The position numbers were made by a program, and so were the translations under genes. 6,763 bases of DNA from Actinomycetota bacterium (lineage in GTDB: Bacteria; Actinomycetota; Humimicrobiia; Humimicrobiales; Humimicrobiaceae), in the NCBI GenBank assembly GCA_003563375.1, contig PWSB01000162.1:1-6763 (forward strand), written 5' to 3'. Position 1 is the first letter of the stretch; every line of letters begins with the position of its first letter. The notes beneath the pieces are model-generated. The model searched no databases. It was not told the DNA's origin and saw nothing but the letters and a program-made list of their open reading frames with translations. Of the stretch, positions 1 to 5,891 are shown in pieces.

Positions 1-443
1 TACCACCTGACAGGATCATGGTAGCTGAAAAAATAGAAGACTTAAATGCTGTGAAAAAAAAGAAAAGGATAGGCCTTCTCATACAGACCACACAGACTTT
101 AAAAAAGTTAAAGAGCATGGTGGACAAGGTCTTGGACAGCGCAAAAGAATTAAAAATCATAAACACTATCTGTAATACGACTACACAGAGGCAAAATGAA
201 GCTGTGTCGCTTGCAGGCAAAGTTGATGTAATGCTGGTGGTAGGTGGAAAAAATAGTGCAAATACCACCCATCTTGCGCATATTTCCAAAGAAGTCAACA
301 AAAAGACATATCACATACAGGACTGTACTGAGATAGACCATAAATGGTTTTTAAATGTGTCAAAAGTTGGTATAACCGGAGGAGCATCGACACCATATAC
401 AGATATTGTAGCCGTAAAAGATTACCTTGAGGCTTTGAGATGA
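1..443 (+). CDS. ispH: 4-hydroxy-3-methylbut-2-enyl diphosphate reductase (IspH/LytB), C-terminal part
   Basis: This is the 3' part of ispH, the last enzyme of the MEP isoprenoid pathway. It reduces HMBPP to IPP and DMAPP with a [4Fe-4S] cluster in the cytosol. The reading frame is open from base 3 to the TGA at 441-443, and the codons before the ATG at 18 (P-P-D-R-I) already fit the family, so that ATG is internal. Visible signatures are QTT (84-92), the third cluster cysteine in ICNTTTQRQ (TGT at 171-173), the substrate-binding KNSANT segment (Ser at 255-257) and the GGAST segment (Ser at 387-389). About 147 codons are present, roughly the second half of a protein usually near 280-320 residues. 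The first two cluster cysteines and the catalytic His/Glu lie upstream of the window. The stop overlaps the next ATG (ATGA), indicating translational coupling. Confidence 0.95.
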   Translation, partial: PPDRIMVAEKIEDLNAVKKKKRIGLLIQTTQTLKKLKSMVDKVLDSAKELKIINTICNTTTQRQNEAVSLAGKVDVMLVVGGKNSANTTHLAHISKEVNKKTYHIQDCTEIDHKWFLNVSKVGITGGASTPYTDIVAVKDYLEALR

Positions 444-1471
444 ACGATATAAAAAGGTGCAGGTGCAGGTGCATTTTTTGTTTCGTCGACCAGCTCCCTC
501 CCGACCTTAGGCCGTCATTATACATAAAAGATGATGATTTTCTGCTCTCTTTTATGCATGGGAACTTTATTACACTTAATAACTTAATGGATAAGGACAT
601 AGATAGGATAATAAGGTCAGGGCTTAGCCCCCTTTATGTTTCTGTGCATAGTCTCGACCCTGCTACCAGGGAAAAGATCTTCCGTACCGGCAACCATAAG
701 CGTGGATTGGCTAACCTAAAAAAAATCAGCGAAGGAGGAATCGCCATCCATGCCCAGATCGTACTATGCCCGGGAATAAATGATGGGGCCGGTCTGGAGG
801 CAACATTGGAAGGGCTGCATAGGGATTTTAATATAAAATCTGCAGGTATAGTGCCAGTGGGGATAACAAAGTATAATAGAAACGATATGCTAAAGAAAGT
901 AGGCTCCAAAACAGCATCAGAGACTATAGGTCTTGTTGAAAGGTTCAATGAAAAACATTTGACCAGTGACCTTATTTTTCTCTCAGATGAATTCTATATA
1001 TTAGCGGGCTGCGGATTTCCTCCACACGAGGATTATCATACCTTTCCCCAGATTGAGAATGGGATAGGCAAAAGCAGGGATTTTATTTCTGCTTTCGCCG
1101 CATTATCTAAAAAAAGGCATTTTTACAATATAAAAAATATCCTTTTGCTAACCTCTGAATACGGAGCTTATGTTTTCAATAAATTAGAATCTGAACTTAG
1201 AAGTTTAAATTTAAACTTTAATCTCATGGTTATCAGAAATGATTTTTTGGGCGGCAATGTAAGAGCAACAGCGCTTTTGAGCGGGGCAGACATAATAGAG
1301 TCATTGAAAATGGGAGGCCTTTCCCATTTCAATAAAATCATTATCCCTGATACTATTTTTAATCCTGAGGGTTTGACCATAGATAACTTTAAAAAAGAAG
1401 ATATTTCTAAAATAGATGAAAGGGTCATGTTTGTTGGAGAAAAGCCAAAAGATTTGATTGGAGAACTTTAA
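440..1471 (+). CDS. DUF512 family radical-SAM-like Fe-S protein lacking the N-terminal PDZ-like domain
   Basis: The 343-residue protein matches the DUF512 family, whose function is unknown. Full-length members, as I recall them, have a PDZ-like domain, a CX3CX2C radical-SAM-type cluster motif and a C-terminal DUF512 domain, at about 430-450 residues. Here C7, C11 and C14 form CX3CX2C, with an extra Cys at 9 where the family usually has Asn. Family hallmarks follow: FVDQLP (15-20), KDDD (30-33), HGNFITL (40-46), SPLYVSVH (63-70), LCPGINDG (109-116), VPVGITKY (138-145), DEFYILAG (183-190) and FPQIENG (202-208). Only six residues precede C7, so the PDZ part is missing. The start is firm: GAGG lies at 429-432, seven bases before the ATG. 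An in-frame TGA at 428-430 excludes extension, and ispH coding sequence fills the region upstream. The TAA overlaps the der ATG by one base. Role not known. Confidence 0.9.
   Translation: MNDIKRCRCRCIFCFVDQLPPDLRPSLYIKDDDFLLSFMHGNFITLNNLMDKDIDRIIRSGLSPLYVSVHSLDPATREKIFRTGNHKRGLANLKKISEGGIAIHAQIVLCPGINDGAGLEATLEGLHRDFNIKSAGIVPVGITKYNRNDMLKKVGSKTASETIGLVERFNEKHLTSDLIFLSDEFYILAGCGFPPHEDYHTFPQIENGIGKSRDFISAFAALSKKRHFYNIKNILLLTSEYGAYVFNKLESELRSLNLNFNLMVIRNDFLGGNVRATALLSGADIIESLKMGGLSHFNKIIIPDTIFNPEGLTIDNFKKEDISKIDERVMFVGEKPKDLIGEL
455..472 (+). repeat. Perfect tandem hexamer (AGGTGC)x3 encoding Arg-Cys repeats
   Basis: Three back-to-back AGGTGC units lie at 455-460, 461-466 and 467-472. They are in frame with the DUF512 gene and encode R6-C7-R8-C9-R10-C11. 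C7 and C11 are the first two positions of the CX3CX2C cluster motif. C9 arises from the middle repeat unit and sits where relatives usually have Asn. Gain or loss of one unit would keep the frame. Confidence 0.9.
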
Positions 1472-2787
1472 TGGATAAAAACATACCTACGGTAGCGATA
1501 ATAGGAAAACCCAATGTAGGCAAGTCAACCCTTATAAACAGGATCTGCCGGACAAGGGACGCAATCATCCATCACCAGCCCATGATAACCAGGGACAGAA
1601 AATATTATTCTGCTGAATGGAACGGCGTAAGCTTCTACATAATGGATACAGGGGGCATTGACTTAAAATCCAAACAGAAACTTTCCCTCCAAATATTTTT
1701 ACAGTCCAAACAAGCTATTGATGAGGCAAGCATAATATTATTCTTGGTGGATATCACCCAGCCAGTATCTGTATTGGATGAGGAGATCGCAGATATATTG
1801 CGGAAAACAGAAAAGACTATAATCCTGGTAGGGAACAAATGGGATAATCCAAAGGGTGCTTATTATACAGAGGATTATCTAAAATTTGGTTTTGGCTATC
1901 CCATAATGGTCTCAGCCATCCATGGCATAGGCACTGGAGACCTCCTGGACGAGGTGATAAATAAAATAAATGAGATATACATAGACAGGGAAGAGGTGAT
2001 AGATGAACAAAAAATACCAAGGATCTCCATACTAGGAAAACCCAATGTAGGCAAATCTACCCTGTTTAACAGTATAATAGGACAGCAAAGGGCCATAGTG
2101 GATGAAATCGAAGGCACCACCAGGGACAGCATAGACAGTGTGGTTAGCATAGACGAAAATCAATACAAATTCATTGATACAGCTGGAATAAAAAAGCATA
2201 AATTTAAACAGGAGGATCTGGAATACTACAGCAGGTTGAGAAGCGAGAGGTCAATTGAAAATTCAGACATTAGCCTGATACTCACAGATGCCCAAAAAGG
2301 AGTCACCAAGCAGGATATAAAGATAGTGCATACATGCATAGAAAAAGGGGCCAGTATCTGTCTCATCATAAACAAGACCGACCTCATCTCTGCAAATGAT
2401 CTAAAAAGGCTTATAAGAGAACTTGACAGGAAGCTTGATTTCGCCTCCTATATTCCCTTTTTGAAAGTCAGCGCCCTAAATAAAAAAGGGATAGAAGATG
2501 TAATTGGCACCATAGACCTTTTGACCCGGGAGAGAATAAAAAAGGTACCTGAAAGTAAATTGATGAAGATCCTAAAAGAAGCAGTGGTTAATAGCGAGAT
2601 TTATTCAAAAGGCAAAAAGTTCAAGATCAAATTTATAAAACAGGTAAGGACGGCCCCGCCAATATTCTTTGTATTCTCTAATATGAACATAAGCAAAAAG
2701 ACGAATATAAAAAGGTATATAGAGAACAATATCAGGGATAATTTTGGTTTTGTGGGGACCCCTATTATAATAAAAAGCAAATATTGA
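1471..2787 (+). CDS. der: Ribosome assembly GTPase Der (EngA)
   Basis: Der is a tandem-GTPase factor needed for maturation of the 50S ribosomal subunit; it acts in the cytosol on pre-50S particles. The 438-residue length is normal for the family. The first G domain has GKPNVGKST (12-20), ITRD (39-42), DTGG (59-62), NKWD (122-125) and a SAIHG segment (148-152). The second has GKPNVGKST (189-197), GTTRD (215-219), DTAG (236-239), NKTD (301-304) and SAL (334-336). The C-terminal KH-like domain covers about 355-438 and includes KRYIEN and the GFVGTPI ending. The segment before ITRD in domain 1 (HHQPM, 34-38) departs from the usual D-x-P-G pattern, a mild oddity. The ATG at 1471 overlaps the upstream TAA and has GGAG at 1460-1463, seven bases upstream. 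In many Clostridia plsY follows der; here gpsA follows directly. Confidence 0.98.
   Translation: MDKNIPTVAIIGKPNVGKSTLINRICRTRDAIIHHQPMITRDRKYYSAEWNGVSFYIMDTGGIDLKSKQKLSLQIFLQSKQAIDEASIILFLVDITQPVSVLDEEIADILRKTEKTIILVGNKWDNPKGAYYTEDYLKFGFGYPIMVSAIHGIGTGDLLDEVINKINEIYIDREEVIDEQKIPRISILGKPNVGKSTLFNSIIGQQRAIVDEIEGTTRDSIDSVVSIDENQYKFIDTAGIKKHKFKQEDLEYYSRLRSERSIENSDISLILTDAQKGVTKQDIKIVHTCIEKGASICLIINKTDLISANDLKRLIRELDRKLDFASYIPFLKVSALNKKGIEDVIGTIDLLTRERIKKVPESKLMKILKEAVVNSEIYSKGKKFKIKFIKQVRTAPPIFFVFSNMNISKKTNIKRYIENNIRDNFGFVGTPIIIKSKY
1502..1523 (+). repeat. 22-base direct repeat, copy 1 (first Der P-loop)
   Basis: The sequence from TAGGAAAACCC to GGCAA is identical to 2033-2054. Both copies encode the Walker A loop GKPNVGK of the two Der GTPase domains, 531 bases (177 codons) apart in the same frame. 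Confidence 0.85.
2033..2054 (+). repeat. 22-base direct repeat, copy 2 (second Der P-loop)
   Basis: Second copy of the 22-base identity at 1502-1523. The match stops at a silent third-position change (AAG against AAA for the P-loop lysine). Most likely protein-level conservation of a shared motif, possibly kept identical by conversion. Confidence 0.85.
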
Positions 2788-2795
2788 ATTAAGTC

Positions 2796-3821
2796 ATGGA
2801 CAAAAAGATCAATGTAGTTGTTATCGGAGCAGGGAGTTGGGGAACCACACTTTCAGTTATGCTTGCAGAAAAAGGGTACCATGTTTTTCTGTGGGTCAGG
2901 GATAAAAAAAGTGCTGATCTTGTCTCTTGTAAAAGAAAGAATGAAAAATATACAGGCGATCTTTTGCTTCCATCAAATATTACTATCTTTAATAATCTCA
3001 AAGAGATCTGCAGATATCCCGATATTATTATTTTTGCAGTACCTTCCCATGCTTTAAGAGAAGTGGTGGGCTACCTATATGATTACCTTGATGACCTGGA
3101 TGCCAAAGCAATAGTTAATGCAGCTAAGGGCCTTGAGGCCGGTACCCATTTAAGGCTTTCGGAGGTGCTGGCCAAGGCTTTGCCACCAGGGCTTGCACAA
3201 AGGGTGGCTGTCCTTTCAGGGCCAAATATATCTTCAGAGATAGCTAGGAAGCTTCCCAGTGTTTCAATAATATCTTCTAATAACAAAAACATTTTAGGTT
3301 TTTTACAAAAGGGTCTGTCTACCGATTATTTTAGGGTATATACCAACCATGACCTTGCAGGAGTGGAATTAGGGGGCGCGGTTAAGAATATTATAGCTAT
3401 TGCAGCAGGCATATCTGACGGCCTGGGATACGGGACCAATACCAAAGCCTCATTAGTCACACGCGGGTTGCATGAGATAACCAGGTTCGGGATTAAAATG
3501 GGTGGCCGGCCTTTGACTTTTTCAGGAATATCAGGCATGGGCGACCTTATAACCACATGTTTTAACCTTAGGAGCAGAAACCGTATATTAGGCCAGAGGA
3601 TTGCTCAAGGCGAAAAGCCTGGAAGAGCAAGGAAAGAAATAGCCATGGTCGCAGAAGGCTATAATAGTGCACAGTCAGTTTACAGTCTTTGCCGTAATCT
3701 GGATATAGATATGCCAATAACCGATAGTGTCTATGATATCCTGTATCATGGAGCAGATCCCAGGCGGAGTGTTTACAAGCTTATGGCAAGGAAGTTTAAA
3801 CCTGAAATTGAAGTCCGATGA
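2796..3821 (+). CDS. gpsA: NAD(P)-dependent glycerol-3-phosphate dehydrogenase
   Basis: GpsA reduces dihydroxyacetone phosphate to sn-glycerol 3-phosphate, the backbone of phospholipids, in the cytosol. The 341-residue protein is full length. The N-terminal Rossmann fold opens with GAGSWGT (11-17), followed by FAVPS (80-84), AAKGLE (109-114) and SGPN (141-144). The C-terminal helical domain carries the conserved Lys in GGAVKN (K197), SGMGDL (246-251) with D250, TTC (253-255) and the substrate-contacting RNR (261-263). As I recall, GPN in place of GPS is common in actinobacterial GpsA. The gene starts 8 bases after the der stop with no convincing Shine-Dalgarno site (GAATTAAGTC precedes the ATG), so translation may be coupled to der. 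No plsY lies alongside, so the acyltransferase that uses its product must be encoded elsewhere or replaced. Confidence 0.97.
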   Translation: MDKKINVVVIGAGSWGTTLSVMLAEKGYHVFLWVRDKKSADLVSCKRKNEKYTGDLLLPSNITIFNNLKEICRYPDIIIFAVPSHALREVVGYLYDYLDDLDAKAIVNAAKGLEAGTHLRLSEVLAKALPPGLAQRVAVLSGPNISSEIARKLPSVSIISSNNKNILGFLQKGLSTDYFRVYTNHDLAGVELGGAVKNIIAIAAGISDGLGYGTNTKASLVTRGLHEITRFGIKMGGRPLTFSGISGMGDLITTCFNLRSRNRILGQRIAQGEKPGRARKEIAMVAEGYNSAQSVYSLCRNLDIDMPITDSVYDILYHGADPRRSVYKLMARKFKPEIEVR

Positions 3822-3836
3822 TATGCATCGATTCAC

Positions 3837-3865
3837 TTTACTATTATCCCCTTATAACCTAAAAT
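3837..3865 (+). promoter_or_regulatory. Probable sigma-A-type promoter for tRNA-Pro (and possibly the mutase gene)
   Basis: TTTACT (3837-3842) and TAAAAT (3860-3865) are separated by 17 bases, matching consensus at 4/6 and 5/6 positions. The predicted start near 3872 leaves a leader of about five bases before the tRNA. An alternative pair, TTCACT (3832-3837) and TATAAC (3853-3858), has a less favourable 15-base spacer. Confidence 0.5.
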
Positions 3866-3876
3866 AGTTAATGTTT

Positions 3877-3954
3877 CGGGACGTGGCGCAGTTTGGATAG
3901 CGCACCAGTATGGGGTACTGGGGGTCGGAGGTTCAAATCCTCTCGTCCCGACCA
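3877..3954 (+). tRNA. tRNA-Pro (anticodon GGG), CCA encoded
   Basis: A complete cloverleaf folds by hand. The acceptor stem pairs CGGGACG (3877-3883) with CGTCCCG (3944-3950), and the D stem pairs GCGC with GCGC. The anticodon stem pairs CCAGT (3905-3909) with ACTGG (3917-3921) around the loop ATGGGGT. The variable loop is GGGTC. The T stem pairs GGAGG (3927-3931) with CCTCT (3939-3943) around TTCAAAT, with one G-T pair. Discriminator A3951 is followed by an encoded CCA (3952-3954). The anticodon GGG (3912-3914) reads CCC and CCU proline codons, and G37 after it is usual for tRNA-Pro. It lies 55 bases after gpsA and 27 bases before the next ATG, with no terminator seen between. Confidence 0.97.
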
Positions 3955-3981
3955 TAACTTAAAATTGTACAAGGATCTTTT

Positions 3982-5427
3982 ATGAGCAGTGCTATAAAGT
4001 TTGGTACCGACGGGTGGAGATCTATCATTGCTGATGACTTCACCTTTGGCAATGTGTCCTTGGTTACTGAAGCTATCTGTGAGTATCTAATAGATGAATC
4101 GCTGGACAGAAAGGGGATATTCATAGGCTATGATAACCGATTTCTTTCTGAAGAATTTGCTGGGCTTTCTGCCAGGGTCCTGTCAGAAACAGGAATTAAA
4201 GTCTTTTTAGCAAAAGAATCAGTGCCTACACCAGTTTCTGCTTTTATGGTGAAAAAAATGGGTCTTGATGGCGCCTTGATGTTTACAGCGAGCCATAATC
4301 CTCCCAAATATAATGGCATCAAGTTCATCCCTGATTATGGCGGTCCCGCCGGACAGGATGTAACTGAAAAAATTGAAAAAAAACTCGCCCTTCTACTGTC
4401 CGGTAAAAGGTTTGAACATGGAAGGAGGCAGGCAAAGGTCGACCTGGTTTCGGATTTTGTAAGTTATATAGACCGTCTTATGGATATTGTGGATAAAAGC
4501 CTTATAAAAAAAGCAAGTCCTAAAGTAGGCCTGGATACCATGTTTGGTGCAGGAAGCAAGATTATGCCTCATATCCTGGTCCATCGCCTTGGCTTGGATG
4601 CAACGGTGTTAAATGACTGGAGAGACCCCCTCTTCGGCGGAAGGCTTCCAGATCCCTCCAAAGAAAACCTGGAGAAACTGCTAGAAATAATAGACAAGCA
4701 GAATCTTGATCTTGGTATGGCCCTGGATGGTGATGCCGACAGGTTTGGTGTTATAGACGGCAAAGGGGTATTTATAAACCCTAATAATGTGATCTCCCTG
4801 ATCCTGAATTATTTGACCGAGACTGGAAGGTACAGCCCCCAGGATATAATAGTCAGGACACTGGCCACAACCCACCTGATAGATGAGATCTGCAAGGAGC
4901 ACAATCTAGGAATAGAGGAAACACCGGTAGGTTTTAAGCATATAGGAAAAGCCATGGCTAAAGGAAATGTGCTCATAGGAGGAGAGGAGAGCGGGGGATT
5001 GAGCATAAAAGGCCATATTCCTGAAAAAGACGGGCTTTTGGCCAATCTGATGCTTTTAGAGATCCAATCATATCTAAAATTAAAAAACAAAGGACCCTAT
5101 CTCTCTGATTATCTCAATGAGATCTATGATAGATATGGGACCTTCTACAATCTTAGGATGGACCTGGAAGTGGAGGAGGACAAAAAAAATAGAATCCTTG
5201 GTTTTTTTGCAGGACTTGGAGCAAAAGAAGTAGAAGGAAACAAGGTAAAAGAGACCATAGAAATCGATGGAGTAAAATTGCTGTTTGAAAAACATAAAGG
5301 CTGGCTGCTTGCCAGGCCCTCTGGTACCGAGCCCCTGATACGCTGTTATATCGAGACAACGGATAAGCCTTTCTTTGATTCACTTAAAAAATTTGTAGAA
5401 AAAAACATAAAAAATTTACTAAAATAA
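3982..5427 (+). CDS. Phosphoglucomutase/phosphomannomutase family protein (alpha-D-phosphohexomutase)
   Basis: This cytosolic enzyme family interconverts hexose 1- and 6-phosphates through a phosphoserine, feeding nucleotide-sugar and glycan synthesis. The 481-residue protein has all four domain signatures: FGTDGWR near the N terminus (7-13), the active-site TASHNP (102-107) with phosphorylated S104, the metal loop DGDADR (249-254, D249/D251/D253), the sugar-selecting GGEESGG (333-339) and the phosphate-binding RPSGTEP (445-451). GEESGG appears in both glucose- and mannose-specific enzymes, so the substrate is not settled. The glucosamine mutase GlmM is less likely because of the overall sequence style. 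The ATG at 3982 has AAGGA (3971-3975) six bases upstream. The gene may be transcribed with the tRNA in front of it. No hairpin terminator is visible after the TAA. Confidence 0.93.
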   Translation: MSSAIKFGTDGWRSIIADDFTFGNVSLVTEAICEYLIDESLDRKGIFIGYDNRFLSEEFAGLSARVLSETGIKVFLAKESVPTPVSAFMVKKMGLDGALMFTASHNPPKYNGIKFIPDYGGPAGQDVTEKIEKKLALLLSGKRFEHGRRQAKVDLVSDFVSYIDRLMDIVDKSLIKKASPKVGLDTMFGAGSKIMPHILVHRLGLDATVLNDWRDPLFGGRLPDPSKENLEKLLEIIDKQNLDLGMALDGDADRFGVIDGKGVFINPNNVISLILNYLTETGRYSPQDIIVRTLATTHLIDEICKEHNLGIEETPVGFKHIGKAMAKGNVLIGGEESGGLSIKGHIPEKDGLLANLMLLEIQSYLKLKNKGPYLSDYLNEIYDRYGTFYNLRMDLEVEEDKKNRILGFFAGLGAKEVEGNKVKETIEIDGVKLLFEKHKGWLLARPSGTEPLIRCYIETTDKPFFDSLKKFVEKNIKNLLK

Positions 5428-5437
5428 ATATAACTTC

Positions 5438-5472
5438 TTGGCAAAATACTATATAATAGGAATAATTATAAT
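5438..5472 (+). promoter_or_regulatory. Probable promoter region of the FHA-MerR-carboxypeptidase operon
   Basis: TTGGCA (5438-5443) lies 17 bases before AATAAT (5461-5466), each 5/6 to consensus. Two perfect TATAAT hexamers (5452-5457 and 5467-5472) sit in the same segment but lack a well-spaced -35 box. Whichever is used, only a short leader remains before the ATG at 5487. The most downstream choice leaves about 8 bases. Confidence 0.45.
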
Positions 5473-5486
5473 CTACAGTCTCTAAA

Positions 5487-5882
5487 ATGGAAAAAGACAA
5501 CAATCAAACAGAATCCTTTAGGGAACCCAAATTAGAGTTTAGCGAAGAGGTTTCGACCAACATTATAGAGGATCTTAAAAAGATACCCAAGGGAACGAGC
5601 GGTTTTGTAGTTATAAAAGGGCCCAATGTAGGTGAAAAATTTTTCTTGACCAATGACGAGGTCGCAATAGGAAGGAGTCCGGAATCGGGGATTTTTTTGG
5701 ATGATATCACCGTTTCAAGACAACACGCAATATTGGAAAAGACCGAGAAGGGATTTAAGCTCATAGATACTGGTAGCCTAAACGGTACCTATGTGAATGG
5801 GGACAGGGCAGAAAGCACACTTCTTCAAAACGGTGACAGGATACAGATAGGCAAATATGTTTTTCTGTTTTTTAAATTATGA
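5487..5882 (+). CDS. FHA domain protein, GarA/OdhI-like
   Basis: This 131-residue cytosolic protein has a flexible N-terminal tail of about 38 residues and one forkhead-associated domain (about 39-130) that binds phosphothreonine. Binding-site signatures are GRSPES (62-67, R63), SRQH (77-80, S77) and SLNGTY (97-102, N99). Its wording closely follows mycobacterial GarA and corynebacterial OdhI (IFLDDxTVSRxHA, GSLNGTYVN, NGDxxQIGK). Those proteins inhibit 2-oxoglutarate dehydrogenase and tune glutamate metabolism when unphosphorylated, and are switched by Ser/Thr kinases. The kinase-target ETT motif of the GarA tail is not present; the tail offers T8, S19, S23 and T24 in an acidic setting. No Shine-Dalgarno site precedes the ATG, and an in-frame TAA at 5469-5471 with no start codon after it rules out an earlier start. 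A MerR gene follows after 9 bases, as in the garA locus. Function by homology only. Confidence 0.9.
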   Translation: MEKDNNQTESFREPKLEFSEEVSTNIIEDLKKIPKGTSGFVVIKGPNVGEKFFLTNDEVAIGRSPESGIFLDDITVSRQHAILEKTEKGFKLIDTGSLNGTYVNGDRAESTLLQNGDRIQIGKYVFLFFKL

Positions 5883-5891
5883 CCTTGGAGG

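Noticed and set aside
18..20. ATG at 18 as the true start of the first gene
   Set aside because: The frame is open to the window edge, the residues before it fit IspH, and the protein would lack essential N-terminal cysteines and catalytic residues. It is internal.
400..440. Frameshift between ispH and DUF512 hiding the PDZ-like domain
   Set aside because: IspH reads intact to a normal C terminus, a TGA at 428-430 closes the DUF512 frame upstream, and the ATGA junction with GAGG looks like a genuine start.
634..948. Long antisense open frame opposite the DUF512 gene
   Set aside because: The translation shows no recognisable motif and lies wholly opposite a strongly conserved coding region; the same holds for the other minus-strand open frames in the window.
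2818..3057. Overlapping + strand frame inside gpsA starting at 2818
   Set aside because: It is out of frame with clearly conserved GpsA sequence, including the Rossmann glycine motif, and its own translation matches nothing known to me.
3822..3876. Terminator after gpsA or riboswitch before the tRNA
   Set aside because: No stable hairpin with a T-run is visible in the 55 bases; the segment is better explained as a promoter.
3955..3981. Attachment site or integrated element at the tRNA 3' end
   Set aside because: No repeat of the tRNA 3' end and no integrase gene occur in the window; the next gene is a housekeeping mutase.
4376..4383. A8 tracts (54-61, 4376-4383, 6053-6060) as programmed frameshift sites
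   Set aside because: They encode Lys-rich stretches in AT-rich genes, no downstream stimulatory structure is evident, and the shifted frames do not yield a meaningful product.
5428..5486. Terminator after the mutase gene, or an operator palindrome
   Set aside because: The only dyads are short all-AT palindromes such as ATAATTAT, expected by chance in this composition; no GC-containing stem is present.
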